A stretch of DNA of 41,024 nt from an uncultured PS1 clade bacterium (GTDB lineage Bacteria > Pseudomonadota > Gammaproteobacteria > PS1 > Pseudothioglobaceae), in the NCBI GenBank assembly GCA_937950605.1, contig CALFDA010000004.1:1-41024 (forward strand), read 5' to 3'. The first letter of the stretch is position 1; each line of letters starts with the position of its first letter. The position numbers were made by a program, and so were the translations under genes. Below, piece by piece: positions 1 through 8,847 of this stretch. The notes beneath the pieces are model-generated. The model saw only the letters and a program-made list of their open reading frames with translations. It had not been told where the DNA came from and did no database searches.

Positions 1-1344
1 CCCGAGACTGGTTTAGCAATTGCATTCACTACAGTAGTGCTTGGTGGTTTGTTTCAAATTGGGTTTGGCTTGTTAAAATTAGGTCGTTTTATCAACCTTA
101 TGCCACATACAGTTACTTCGGGTTTTATGACGGGTATTGGAGTCATTATTATTATTTTGCAAATCCCACAAGTATTAGGTTTTTATGACATTAAAGGTTC
201 TACTGTAGGGATTTTCTCTCAACTTGCCGATATAGAAAACTATTTTGCAAATACAGGTGCTATAACTCTTGCGATTATCACATTATTAGTTGTCTACTTA
301 TTGCCTAAAAAGATTGGAAAATTTGTTCCATCACCACTGTTTGCGCTGATTACAGGCACTTTGATTTTATTATTTTTCCCTGAGCTTTTTTACTCTGATG
401 CCGAACCTTTGAGTCAAATGATTTTAGGCGATATTCCTACAGGCTTGCCTTCGTTTCAGTTTCCTGTTTGGGATACAAGTATCATACTTGATATGATTGC
501 ATCGGGTCTAATGTTAGCGGTTTTAGGCTCAATCGACTCTTTGCTTACCTCGTTAGTTGCTGATGAAATTACACGCACGCATCACAAATCAGACCGCGAG
601 CTTATTGGTCAAGGTATTGGTAATACTGTATCTGGTTTATTTGGTGGTTTACCAGGTGCTGGTGCAACAATGCGCACAATGACTAATGTTAAAGCAGGCG
701 GATTAACACCTATCTCGGGTGCTTTACATGCTGTGTTATTGTTTGTCATTGTTCTGGGTGGCGCGCAATATGCGCAAGCAATTCCATTGGCGGTATTAGG
801 CGCAATTTTAGTCAAAGTAGGCACCGATATTATTGACTGGGAATATCTAAAAAACTTAGGCTATGCGCCAAAATCTGGCATATTGATTATGTCTACAGTG
901 CTTAGCATTACGGTGTTTTACAATTTAATGGCCGCGGTTGGTGTTGGGTTGGTAATGGCAAGTTTAATTTTCTTACAAAGAATGACTGATGCACAAATCG
1001 CAGGCATTGTCTCAATTCAAACTATAGAACAAGCCACACATTTAGACAAAAATCACCAAGCACTGATTCGTGCTGGTGATACCTTGTTTTATCAGTTGAA
1101 CGGTCCAATAGGCTTTGGCTCAGCCAAAAGCATCGTTAAAGACTTTTCTAGCAAGTCTGATTATAACCGTGCAATTTTAGACCTAAGCAATGTACCAACG
1201 ATTGACTACACCTCATCCAGAGCCATTGCTGAAATTTGCAACATCTGTCGAGAAAATTCGGCGCAAATAGAAGTCATTGGTACTAATACCAAAGTGCGGA
1301 AGTTTCTTGAAAATATTGGTATTGATAACAAAATTATTACTTAA
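1..1344 (+). CDS. SulP-family anion transporter with STAS domain (5' truncated)
   Basis: Inner-membrane transporter of the SLC26/SulP family, whose members move sulfate, bicarbonate or other anions. The reading frame is open from base 1, so the GTG at 37 is internal and the true start lies left of the window; 447 residues are visible against about 500-580 for the family. Hydrophobic segments run through about residue 330, with a glycine-rich FGGLPGAGATMRT stretch typical of the core. A cytoplasmic STAS domain fills the last 95 residues (DLSNVPTIDYTSS core). Its stop overlaps the stop of the convergent small gene. The substrate cannot be read from sequence; in a sulfur oxidiser sulfate or bicarbonate are both reasonable, which is inference. 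Confidence 0.9.
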   Translation, partial: PETGLAIAFTTVVLGGLFQIGFGLLKLGRFINLMPHTVTSGFMTGIGVIIIILQIPQVLGFYDIKGSTVGIFSQLADIENYFANTGAITLAIITLLVVYLLPKKIGKFVPSPLFALITGTLILLFFPELFYSDAEPLSQMILGDIPTGLPSFQFPVWDTSIILDMIASGLMLAVLGSIDSLLTSLVADEITRTHHKSDRELIGQGIGNTVSGLFGGLPGAGATMRTMTNVKAGGLTPISGALHAVLLFVIVLGGAQYAQAIPLAVLGAILVKVGTDIIDWEYLKNLGYAPKSGILIMSTVLSITVFYNLMAAVGVGLVMASLIFLQRMTDAQIAGIVSIQTIEQATHLDKNHQALIRAGDTLFYQLNGPIGFGSAKSIVKDFSSKSDYNRAILDLSNVPTIDYTSSRAIAEICNICRENSAQIEVIGTNTKVRKFLENIGIDNKIIT

Positions 1345-1637
1345 TTTTTGTCTCTATCTTGTCTCATTTTATCTAAAATCTCATGAAGTTCGACCAAGCC
1401 TGATACTGGTAGAACTAAGCGGTGGGATATTTTGCGGAATTCTTGTTGTTGCCCTTCGGCACCTGTGTTTTCTTCATTCATCACTAGCGATGCTTGATAA
1501 AAATCAAGCTTTGCAACATTTTGTCGGATACTAATGGTCGCCACACCATCAACATAGGTTTCGTTGATGATATCCATGTTTTGTGTTTGGTTTTTAGATT
1601 TTAACTCTGTATTTACTGTTTGTGTTTTAGAGGCCAT
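1341..1637 (-). CDS. Small conserved-looking protein of unknown function (98 aa)
   Basis: I do not recognise this protein with confidence. It has a polar N-terminus of about 20 residues, then an ordered region containing YVDGVATISIRQNVAKLDF and, after an acidic/Gln spacer, a second block RLVLPVSGLVELHEILDKM. The pattern of two beta-strand-like blocks and a final helix faintly resembles the DUF3467 layout, a weak guess. It has a good ribosome site (AAGGAA, 6 bases before ATG), supporting a real gene. Its TAA stop (1341-1343 on the other strand) overlaps the TAA of the SulP gene, so no terminator lies between them. An inverted repeat sits about 70 bp upstream. Confidence 0.7.
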   Translation of the reverse strand: MASKTQTVNTELKSKNQTQNMDIINETYVDGVATISIRQNVAKLDFYQASLVMNEENTGAEGQQQEFRKISHRLVLPVSGLVELHEILDKMRQDRDKN

Positions 1638-1990
1638 TCTTTTTCCTTGGTTTTTTAATAAAGTCGGTCATTGTATCATACCAAGAATTTTGAGGTAGAC
1701 ATTTGTATGTATTCATATACATAATACACACTTTCTATCACGTTCTTAATACGCCCAATTAACGATATTTATCCAATTGATAATATAATCTTTTAGCACT
1801 GTATAACAGAGGATAATCACGCTAAATTTACCTATGTTTTTCTGCTCTTAGTAAATAGAACAAACTGGTTTTTAATGCTTGATTACTGTTTATTTTCTAG
1901 GATATAAATTAATTCCACATAAAAATACCCTAAGAATAAGATTCAGGATTGTCAAGGATTTGATTTTTATACCTATTTGAACTAGATTAT
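1638..1990. other. AT-rich intergenic region between rimM and the 98-aa gene
   Basis: No convincing ORF or RNA gene is seen in these 353 bases. The right part is where trmD and rplS would start in the usual rpsP-rimM-trmD-rplS operon, but neither is present. The left part should hold the promoter of the 98-aa gene and contains an inverted repeat. Confidence 0.5.
1706..1723. repeat. Inverted repeat TATGTAT-N4-ATACATA
   Basis: Perfect 7-bp arms with a 4-base spacer (TCAT), about 70 bp upstream of the 98-aa gene on its coding strand. The spacing and position would suit an operator, but in AT-rich DNA a chance palindrome of this size is possible. Confidence 0.35.
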
Positions 1991-2515
1991 TTAAAAATCC
2001 TTATCCCAATCAACCAAAATTTGTTGTTTTTCAATATCGACCTCACATAAAAATGGGGCTATATAAGGTACCCAATGTTCTTTTTCTCCTTGCACAACAA
2101 GCACATGATTAGCACCTGTATATACTAAGTTTTTTACTGTTCCCAGCACGATTCCTAATTGGTTAACAACTTTCAAATTGATTAAATCTTGCCAATAATA
2201 TTCGCCCTTGTTGAGTTTAGGTAGTTGAGATCTGTCAACATAAATATTAGTACCAAGCATCATTCTAGCTTGTTGTCGATTGTCAAACCCTTTGATTTTT
2301 GCAACGATAGTTTTTGATTGTTCTTGAGCGTTGCTGATTGCTAATGTATGCCATTGTCCACCAACTTGAATACTCCATGGCTGATAAGATAGAATATTTT
2401 TTCTAGGATGTGTATGTGAAAAAATTTTAACCCATCCCCGAACGCCAAAAAGACCGTTAATTTTGCCAACTAACAGTCTTTTTGAGTTGGTAGCAACGCT
2501 TGTTGAATTATGCAA
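1991..2515 (-). CDS. rimM: Ribosome maturation factor RimM
   Basis: Assists 30S subunit assembly by binding ribosomal protein S19 near the 3' domain of 16S rRNA. The N-terminal RimM domain begins with LLVGKINGLFGVRGWVKIFS, the family signature, and a PRC-barrel domain follows (GEYYWQDLINLKVVN onward). No ATG or GTG precedes that signature in frame. I chose TTG at 2515 because an AAAGG lies 9 bases upstream; a TTG at 2533 is also possible but its purine-rich stretch abuts it. That gives 174 residues, normal for the family. It lies just after rpsP, the usual order, but trmD and rplS do not follow. Confidence 0.93.
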   Translation of the reverse strand: MHNSTSVATNSKRLLVGKINGLFGVRGWVKIFSHTHPRKNILSYQPWSIQVGGQWHTLAISNAQEQSKTIVAKIKGFDNRQQARMMLGTNIYVDRSQLPKLNKGEYYWQDLINLKVVNQLGIVLGTVKNLVYTGANHVLVVQGEKEHWVPYIAPFLCEVDIEKQQILVDWDKDF

Positions 2516-2539
2516 CAGTTTTTGCCTTTGCAACTTCTT

Positions 2540-2818
2540 CTATTTTGGTTTAGTTTTGTTGTTTTCGCGAACTGGATAACTTTTAAATTCTTTAGCAAGT
2601 TGTTTAACTCGATCAGAAATTTGCGCGCCTTCTGATGTCCAATATTCTAATCTATCTTCTTTGATGGTTAGCCTAACTTCTTGTCCGCGAGCAACTGGAT
2701 TAAAATATCCAAGTTTCTCAATATAGCCACTGTCTCTAGGTTTTCTAGAATCTGTTGCTACAATTGAATAAAAAGGTTTTTTTTTGGCTCCACCTCTAGC
2801 TAATCTAATTTTAACCAT
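2540..2818 (-). CDS. rpsP: 30S ribosomal protein S16
   Basis: Structural protein of the small ribosomal subunit, 92 residues. The N-terminus MVKIRLARGGAKKKPFYSIV and the central DSGYIEKLGYFNPVA block are diagnostic. The start is fixed by AGGAG 9 bases upstream. The gene heads a two-gene unit with rimM. Between it and purB are a TATAAT-like hexamer and a hairpin followed by a T-rich run, which could be the purB terminator or an attenuator in the rpsP leader. The KKK stretch is encoded by nine consecutive A residues. Confidence 0.98.
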   Translation of the reverse strand: MVKIRLARGGAKKKPFYSIVATDSRKPRDSGYIEKLGYFNPVARGQEVRLTIKEDRLEYWTSEGAQISDRVKQLAKEFKSYPVRENNKTKPK

Positions 2819-2837
2819 GGTTTTTTGCTCCTAAAAA

Positions 2838-2865
2838 AAATAAAACTTATGTCAAACAACATAAG
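2838..2865 (-). terminator. Hairpin plus T-rich tract between purB and rpsP
   Basis: On the minus strand CTTATGT and ACATAAG form a perfect 7-bp stem with a 6-base loop, followed directly by TTTTATTTTTTTT. This has the form of an intrinsic terminator. It ends just before the rpsP ribosome site, and a TATAAT (2873-2878) lies just upstream of it, so it may act as an attenuator at the 5' end of the rpsP transcript as well as ending purB. Confidence 0.6.
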
Positions 2866-2884
2866 ACGCGGGATTATACATATT

Positions 2885-4261
2885 TTATATGTCTTTGGCT
2901 AATCCTTGCGCATATCCGGTGTAGGTCATTGGAGTCAACGCGTTTAAAGCCTGCTTAGCTTCTTTTGGTATGTCTAAAGTTTTTACAAAATCTGCTAATA
3001 CTTTTGCATCAATCTTATTGCCGCGCGTTAAGTTTTTAAGTTTTTCATAAGGATTTTCAACGCCATAGCGGCGCATCACAGTTTGTATGGGCTCTGATAA
3101 TACCTCCCATGAATTGTCTAAATCTTCTAATAATCGCGCTTTATTGATTTTGAGTTTGTCAATACCTTTAATAATAGAGGCATATGCTACCAATGCATGC
3201 GCGCAACTTACGCCAAGATTTCTTAATACTGTTGAATCAGACAAATCCCTTTGCCAACGCGAAATTGCTAGTTTATCCGCTAAATGTGTATTGATTGCAT
3301 TCGCAAACCCCAAATTGCCCTCGCCATTCTCAAAATCAATCGGGTTCACTTTGTGTGGCATGGTTGATGAACCCACCTCTGTTGCAATGGTTTTTTGCTT
3401 GAAGTATCCAAGCGCAATATAACCCCAAATATCACGACAAAAATCAATCAAAACGGTATTAAAGCGATTCATTGAATGAAAATATTCTGCTATATAATCG
3501 TGGGGTTCAATCTGTGGCGTATAAGGCGCATAGTTCACGCCTAAATCTTGAACAAAGGTTTGTGAAATATGTTGCCAATCAAGTTCTGGATAAGCGCAAA
3601 TATGTGCATTAAAATTACCCACAGCACCATTAAATTTACCCATTACTTTAACGTTTTCTAAATGTTTAATTTGACGCTTGAGGCGATAAGCAAAGTTAGC
3701 CATCTCTTTGCCAACTGTTGTCGGTGATGCAGCCTGTCCATGCGTCCTAGAAAGCATTGGAATAGTTGCGTTGTCTTTTGCTAAATCAACAATTAGAGAC
3801 AAAATTTTTCGCATTTGTTTTAATAAAACTTTACGCCCATCAATCAACATTAATGCGTGTGATAAATTATTAATATCTTCTGAGGTACAAGCAAAATGAA
3901 AAAACTCACCAACCGCATTGAGCTCTGCATTGTCTTTAATCTTGTCTTTTAAAAAATACTCAACTGCCTTAACGTCATGATTGATGGTACGCTCAATTTT
4001 TTTAACCGCTTGTGCATCTTCTAACGAAAAATTATCGCTAATATTTGCTAAAAAGTTACTTGCTGGCTGGCTTAGAGCAGGTACTTCAACAATGCCTCTA
4101 TGATTTGACATGGCTTGTAACCACTTAATCTCAATCAATACACGATATTTAATTAACCCGAATTCACTAAAAATATCGCTTAAAACTCTAGTTTTATTAA
4201 AGTAACGCCCATCAATTGGAGAAATTGCGCTTAGTTGGCTAAAATTTGCTTTATCGTGCAT
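2885..4261 (-). CDS. purB: Adenylosuccinate lyase
   Basis: Catalyses two beta-elimination steps of purine synthesis: release of fumarate from SAICAR and from adenylosuccinate. The 458 residues match the length of the gammaproteobacterial PurB group. The fumarase/aspartase superfamily signature GSSTMPHKVNP lies near residue 300, and the catalytic-histidine region SRTHGQAASPT near 170. The start ATG at 4261 gives the normal N-terminus (FSQLSAISPIDGRY). It is divergent from acnB with 72 bases between the starts. Downstream is the hairpin before rpsP. Confidence 0.97.
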   Translation of the reverse strand: MHDKANFSQLSAISPIDGRYFNKTRVLSDIFSEFGLIKYRVLIEIKWLQAMSNHRGIVEVPALSQPASNFLANISDNFSLEDAQAVKKIERTINHDVKAVEYFLKDKIKDNAELNAVGEFFHFACTSEDINNLSHALMLIDGRKVLLKQMRKILSLIVDLAKDNATIPMLSRTHGQAASPTTVGKEMANFAYRLKRQIKHLENVKVMGKFNGAVGNFNAHICAYPELDWQHISQTFVQDLGVNYAPYTPQIEPHDYIAEYFHSMNRFNTVLIDFCRDIWGYIALGYFKQKTIATEVGSSTMPHKVNPIDFENGEGNLGFANAINTHLADKLAISRWQRDLSDSTVLRNLGVSCAHALVAYASIIKGIDKLKINKARLLEDLDNSWEVLSEPIQTVMRRYGVENPYEKLKNLTRGNKIDAKVLADFVKTLDIPKEAKQALNALTPMTYTGYAQGLAKDI

Positions 4262-4333
4262 TAGAATAGTATTGATAAATCATCATTGATGCTAAAATTA
4301 TACGCCTCTTTACAATCATAACCGCTGGCGAAA

Positions 4334-6892
4334 ATGAAAACAGATTATTTAAAACATGTTGATGAGCGTGGCAGAGAAGGTTTGCCGCCACTAGCACTCA
4401 ACGCCAAACAAACAAAATCTGTTGTTGAAAACCTAATAAATGGCAACGATACAGATTTTTATCTGGATTTATTAACACATCGCGTACCACCAGGTGTTGA
4501 TGAGGCTACTTACATAAAGGCAAATTTTTTAACTAGTGTTGCCAAAGGTAAGCAAAACTGCAATGCTATCGATCAAAAAAGCGCTACTTTTTTGCTTGGT
4601 ACCATGATGGGGGGCTACAATATCCCGCCACTTATTGAATTATTAGACACAGACACAACTGCACAAATTGCATGTGATGCCTTATCTAAAACATTGCTTA
4701 TTTATGAGGCTTATCAAGAAATTGTAGAAAAGTCTGCTAATAATATTTTTGCCAAACAAGTTCTTGATTCTTGGGCAAACGCTGAATGGTTTACTAGTAA
4801 AAAAATCTTGCCTCAAAAAATCAAACTAACGGTTTTTCGTGTTGAAGGTGAAATCAATACCGATGATTTATCCCCCGCCACGCATGCATGGTCTCGTCCT
4901 GATATTCCCTTACATGCACAATCAATGTTAGCCAAAAAAATGTATAAACCTCTTGAAACGATTGCACAACTTAAAAAAACAGGTTTGCCGCTTGCCTTTG
5001 TTGGAGATGTAGTAGGTACAGGCTCTTCGCGTAAATCTGCAATCAATTCACTACTGTGGCACATGGGTAAAGATATTGATTATGTGCCAAACAAACGCAA
5101 TGGTGGCACGGTGTTAGGTGGCAATATCGCCCCTATTTTTTTTAACACTGCGCAAGATTCAGGTGTATTGCCGATTGAATGTGATGTATCAGGCATGCAA
5201 ATGGGTGATGAAATTACTATTTACCCTTTTGCAGGGAAAATCACAAATTCAAAAGGTGAAAGCATTGCTACTTTTGCACTTACACCAAATACTATTCCTG
5301 ATGAAATTCAAGCAGGGGGACGCATTCCACTTATTATTGGACGAGGGTTGAGCGACAAGGCACGCCAAGATTTAGGTTTGGATGTGAGCAAAATTTTCTT
5401 ACGCCCACAAGATGCTAACAATAGCGATGCAGGTTATACCTTGGCACAAAAAATTGTTGGCAAGGCATGTGGCATAGCAGGTGTGCGTCCAGGTACCTAT
5501 TGTGAACCACACATGACAACGGTTGGCTCGCAAGACACCACAGGCGCAATGACCCGTGATGAGTTGAAAGAATTGGCTTGTTTAGGCTTCTCGGCAGATT
5601 TAGTGATGCAAAGTTTTTGCCATACTGTTGCTTACCCGAAACCTGTTGATTTAGAATTGCAAAACAACCTGCCAGATTTTATACAATCTCGTGGTGGCGT
5701 TGCGCTTAAACCAGGTGATGGCGTTATTCATTCATGGTTAAACCGCATGTTAGTACCTGATACAGTAGGCACAGGTGGTGATTCACACACCCGCTTCCCA
5801 ATGGGTATTAGTTTTCCAGCAGGTTCTGGTTTGGTGGCGTTTGGTGCCTCGACTGGCATGTTGCCATTGGATATGCCAGAATCTGTTTTAGTGCGTTTTC
5901 GTGGCACTATGCAGGTGGGCATTACATTAAGAGATTTAGTGAATGCGATTCCTTATTTTGCTATTCAACAGGGTTTGTTGACGATTGAAAAAGCCAACAA
6001 GAAAAACATCTTCTCGGGTCGCATTTTGGAAATTGCAGGCTTGGAAGATTTGCAAGTAGAACAAGCTTTTGAATTAACCGACGCTTCGGCAGAACGTAGT
6101 GCAAATGGTTGTGCTATTAAACTTAACAAAGAGCCAATAGCACAATATTTACAATCTAACATAGTTTTGTTGTCTACAATGATTGATATGGGTTATGAAG
6201 ATAAAAAAACCCTTACGCGTCGCATACGAGCTATGCAAAGATGGCTAGATGCACCAGAATTATTATCAGCTGATGATAATGCCGAATATGCAGCTGTTAT
6301 TGAAATTAATCTCGATGATATCAAAGAGCCTATCCTTGCTTGCCCAAATGATCCTGACAACGTAAAACTACTCTCGGAGGTGGCTAACACCGAAATTGAC
6401 GAAGTATTTATTGGTTCATGTATGACTAATATCACTCACTTTAGGGTAGTCGCACAATTGTTAAAAAATTGCTCAAAATTGCCAACTGAGCTTTGGGTGG
6501 CACCACCAACGCGCATGGACGAATATCAACTTAAAGCAGAAGGTATATACAAAATGTTTGAATCTATTGCCCAACACACAGAAATCCCAGGTTGTTCTTT
6601 GTGTATGGGCAATCAAGCACGTGTTAAGGCGAATACTACTGTAATTTCAACTTCAACGCGTAACTTCCCTAATCGGCTAGGTGATAATGCCAATGTGTAT
6701 TTATCGTCCGCAGAAGTTGCTGCTGTTGCCGCTAAACTTGGGCGTATTCCAAACGTTGAAGAATATTTATCAGCAATGCAATCTATTAAACCAATGTTTG
6801 ATGATATTTATCGATACCTTAACTTTAGTCAGATGTCTGAATACCAAAAATCGACTAGACATGTTGCGCTTGATACTAATCTTACAAAATAA
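4334..6892 (+). CDS. acnB: Bifunctional aconitate hydratase 2 (aconitase B)
   Basis: Interconverts citrate and isocitrate through cis-aconitate in the TCA cycle; AcnB enzymes can also handle 2-methylisocitrate. At 852 residues it is slightly shorter than the roughly 865 of E. coli. AcnB order is visible: an N-terminal HEAT-like helical domain, the swivel domain (GEINTDDLSPATHAWSRPDI) placed before the catalytic domains, and the 4Fe-4S ligands Cys696 (GSCMTN) and Cys754/Cys757 (CSLCMGN). It is transcribed alone, divergent from purB and convergent with ubiE. With gltA and icd nearby it completes the oxidative branch to 2-oxoglutarate. Confidence 0.98.
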   Translation: MKTDYLKHVDERGREGLPPLALNAKQTKSVVENLINGNDTDFYLDLLTHRVPPGVDEATYIKANFLTSVAKGKQNCNAIDQKSATFLLGTMMGGYNIPPLIELLDTDTTAQIACDALSKTLLIYEAYQEIVEKSANNIFAKQVLDSWANAEWFTSKKILPQKIKLTVFRVEGEINTDDLSPATHAWSRPDIPLHAQSMLAKKMYKPLETIAQLKKTGLPLAFVGDVVGTGSSRKSAINSLLWHMGKDIDYVPNKRNGGTVLGGNIAPIFFNTAQDSGVLPIECDVSGMQMGDEITIYPFAGKITNSKGESIATFALTPNTIPDEIQAGGRIPLIIGRGLSDKARQDLGLDVSKIFLRPQDANNSDAGYTLAQKIVGKACGIAGVRPGTYCEPHMTTVGSQDTTGAMTRDELKELACLGFSADLVMQSFCHTVAYPKPVDLELQNNLPDFIQSRGGVALKPGDGVIHSWLNRMLVPDTVGTGGDSHTRFPMGISFPAGSGLVAFGASTGMLPLDMPESVLVRFRGTMQVGITLRDLVNAIPYFAIQQGLLTIEKANKKNIFSGRILEIAGLEDLQVEQAFELTDASAERSANGCAIKLNKEPIAQYLQSNIVLLSTMIDMGYEDKKTLTRRIRAMQRWLDAPELLSADDNAEYAAVIEINLDDIKEPILACPNDPDNVKLLSEVANTEIDEVFIGSCMTNITHFRVVAQLLKNCSKLPTELWVAPPTRMDEYQLKAEGIYKMFESIAQHTEIPGCSLCMGNQARVKANTTVISTSTRNFPNRLGDNANVYLSSAEVAAVAAKLGRIPNVEEYLSAMQSIKPMFDDIYRYLNFSQMSEYQKSTRHVALDTNLTK

Positions 6893-6910
6893 AAATAGAT
6901 TTGCATAATC

Positions 6911-6940
6911 CAACAACACTCAGACAAAATCTAGTTGTTG
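6911..6940. terminator. Hairpin between convergent acnB and ubiE
   Basis: CAACAAC and GTTGTTG (7-bp arms) enclose an inner AGA/TCT pairing around a CAAAA loop. It lies in the 58-base gap between two convergent stops, the place for a bidirectional terminator. No strong T-run follows on either side, so confidence is limited. Confidence 0.35.
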
Positions 6941-6950
6941 ATAAGTTTCT

Positions 6951-7694
6951 TTAATAGGTTTTGATGCCCTTATGCAACGCTACAATGCCACCTGATAAAT
7001 TGTGGTATTCGCAACTACTAAATCCTGCATCTAATACCATCTTTTTAAGAGCTTCTTGATTGGGGTGTTTGCGAATAGATTGCGCTAAATATTGATAAGC
7101 ATCTTCATCATCAGCAATAATTTTGCCTAATTTCGGCATTATGTTGAATGAATACGCGTCGTAGAATCTTTCCAATAAAGCAATGTCTGTTTTAGAGAAT
7201 TCTAATATCAACAAACACCCTCCATGCTTTAGCACACGATACATTTCTGCAATACACTGGTTTTTGTCGGTAACATTACGCAATCCAAAAGCAATAGATA
7301 CACAATCAAAGATATTGTCTGCAAAAGGAATATGCTCGCCATTGAATTGCACGAATTCTACACCTGTGATGCCTTTATTAATCAAATTCTTGCGCCCTTC
7401 ATTTAGCATGGTTGCATTAATATCAGACAGTATTACCTGTCCACTATCACCCACTTTCGCAGCGAAAGCACGTGCTAAATCTCCTGTGCCACCAGCAATG
7501 TCTAGGACCTTGTCTCCTGCTTTAACATTTGATGATGCAATAGTGTAATGCTTCCATAGACGATGTGCTCCGAATGACAAAACATCATTCATTAAGTCGT
7601 ATTTGCTAGCAACCGAATCAAATACACCACGCACTAAACTTTGTTTTTCCTCAGTGGCAACATCTTTGAATCCAAAATGTGTTGTTTTGTCCAT
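6951..7694 (-). CDS. ubiE: Ubiquinone/menaquinone C-methyltransferase
   Basis: SAM-dependent C-methylation of the demethyl quinone ring in ubiquinone (and menaquinone) synthesis. The 247 residues include the UbiE signature YDLMNDVLSFGAHRLWK near residue 33, SAM motif I VLDIAGGTGDLA near 63, and the C-terminal motif SGGIVALHKGIK. It starts 2 bases after the citrate synthase stop and is the last gene of the aroQ-to-ubiE series, so it is probably translationally coupled to gltA. Quinone methylation fits a respiring organism. Confidence 0.97.
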   Translation of the reverse strand: MDKTTHFGFKDVATEEKQSLVRGVFDSVASKYDLMNDVLSFGAHRLWKHYTIASSNVKAGDKVLDIAGGTGDLARAFAAKVGDSGQVILSDINATMLNEGRKNLINKGITGVEFVQFNGEHIPFADNIFDCVSIAFGLRNVTDKNQCIAEMYRVLKHGGCLLILEFSKTDIALLERFYDAYSFNIMPKLGKIIADDEDAYQYLAQSIRKHPNQEALKKMVLDAGFSSCEYHNLSGGIVALHKGIKTY

Positions 7695-7696
7695 GG

Positions 7697-8833
7697 CTAT
7701 CTCTGTGGGTAAGGTCTAAAATCTGCCCCTGTATAAATCTGTGTTGGTCTAAAAATGCGATTGCACCTAACTTGCTCGTGCCAATGCGCTGCCCAACCTG
7801 CCGAGCGAGCCATAGCAAAAATAGGTGTAAAGTGCGCTTTGGGAATTTTGAAAATTTCAGCGTATACAATACCCGAATAAAAATCTACATTTGGATAAAC
7901 ACCTTTGACTGAAAGCAGATCTTCACAAACATATTCAACTTCAAGCGCGGTTTCAAAACGTTTAGATAGTTTGACCTTAAATTTATTAATATAATTTTCA
8001 ATCATGCTCTGTAGGATTGTGGCACGAGGGTCTTTAACTTGATATTCTCTATGCCCCATTCCCCAAATAACTTCTTTATTTTTAAGACGTTTTTCAATGT
8101 AACCGCGTGCATTTTTCGCATCACCAATCTCATCTAGCATATTTAAAACATCTTCGTTTGCGCCTCCATGCAATGAACCTGCCAAAGTGCCAACTGCTGC
8201 TGAAATTGAGGCAAAAGGATTAGCAAGTGTAGAAGCAGTAACCATTGCTGAGAATGTGCTAGCATTAATTGTATGCTCAGCATGCAAAATCAAACATGCG
8301 TCAAACAACTTAACAATATCATTATCTGGAACTTCGCCAAACGACATGTATAAAAAGTTTTTAGCATATGACATTTCTTTACTTGGAGGGATAGGGTCAT
8401 ACCCAGATCGGATACGCGCCCACATTGCCACCAAGGTACTCATATTAGCAATAATTTTGGTAAGTGCGCTTTGCGTGTAAGCAGAATTTGGGTCTTCAGC
8501 ACCTGCATCTGGATAAAAAGTTGACATTGCTGCAATAGATGCTTGCAAAACGTCCATTGGATGACCGTTAGCTGGCAATGACCACATCATAGAGCGAATA
8601 TTACGTTTAACTTCATAACGTTTGTGTAGCACATCTTTAAATGTCTTTAGCTTATTTTGGCTTGGCAATTCTCCATCTCTAAGCAGCATTGCCACTTCCT
8701 CAAATGAGGCATGTTTAACCAAATCTTGAATTGAATAACCACGGTACGCTAAAACACCATTTTCACCATCGATTGAAGAAATAGATGACTCTGTGGCTGG
8801 AACCCCTGCTAGACCTGGAATATATTCGATCAT
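7697..8833 (-). CDS. gltA: Citrate synthase (short type II-like form)
   Basis: Condenses oxaloacetate and acetyl-CoA to citrate. I start it at ATG 8833 (MIEYIPGLAGVPATES), which has AGAGGG 6 bases upstream; the longer frame to 8878 would run into erpA. The 378-residue product has the catalytic triad His222 (LHGGANEDV), His261 (GMGHREY) and Asp317 (PNVDFYSG). The length is that of the Bacillus/2-methylcitrate synthase-like group rather than E. coli GltA (about 427). A methylcitrate synthase (PrpC) is the alternative, but no other prp gene is in view, while acnB and icd are close by. Confidence 0.92.
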   Translation of the reverse strand: MIEYIPGLAGVPATESSISSIDGENGVLAYRGYSIQDLVKHASFEEVAMLLRDGELPSQNKLKTFKDVLHKRYEVKRNIRSMMWSLPANGHPMDVLQASIAAMSTFYPDAGAEDPNSAYTQSALTKIIANMSTLVAMWARIRSGYDPIPPSKEMSYAKNFLYMSFGEVPDNDIVKLFDACLILHAEHTINASTFSAMVTASTLANPFASISAAVGTLAGSLHGGANEDVLNMLDEIGDAKNARGYIEKRLKNKEVIWGMGHREYQVKDPRATILQSMIENYINKFKVKLSKRFETALEVEYVCEDLLSVKGVYPNVDFYSGIVYAEIFKIPKAHFTPIFAMARSAGWAAHWHEQVRCNRIFRPTQIYTGADFRPYPQR

Positions 8834-8847
8834 AATGCCCTCTAAAT

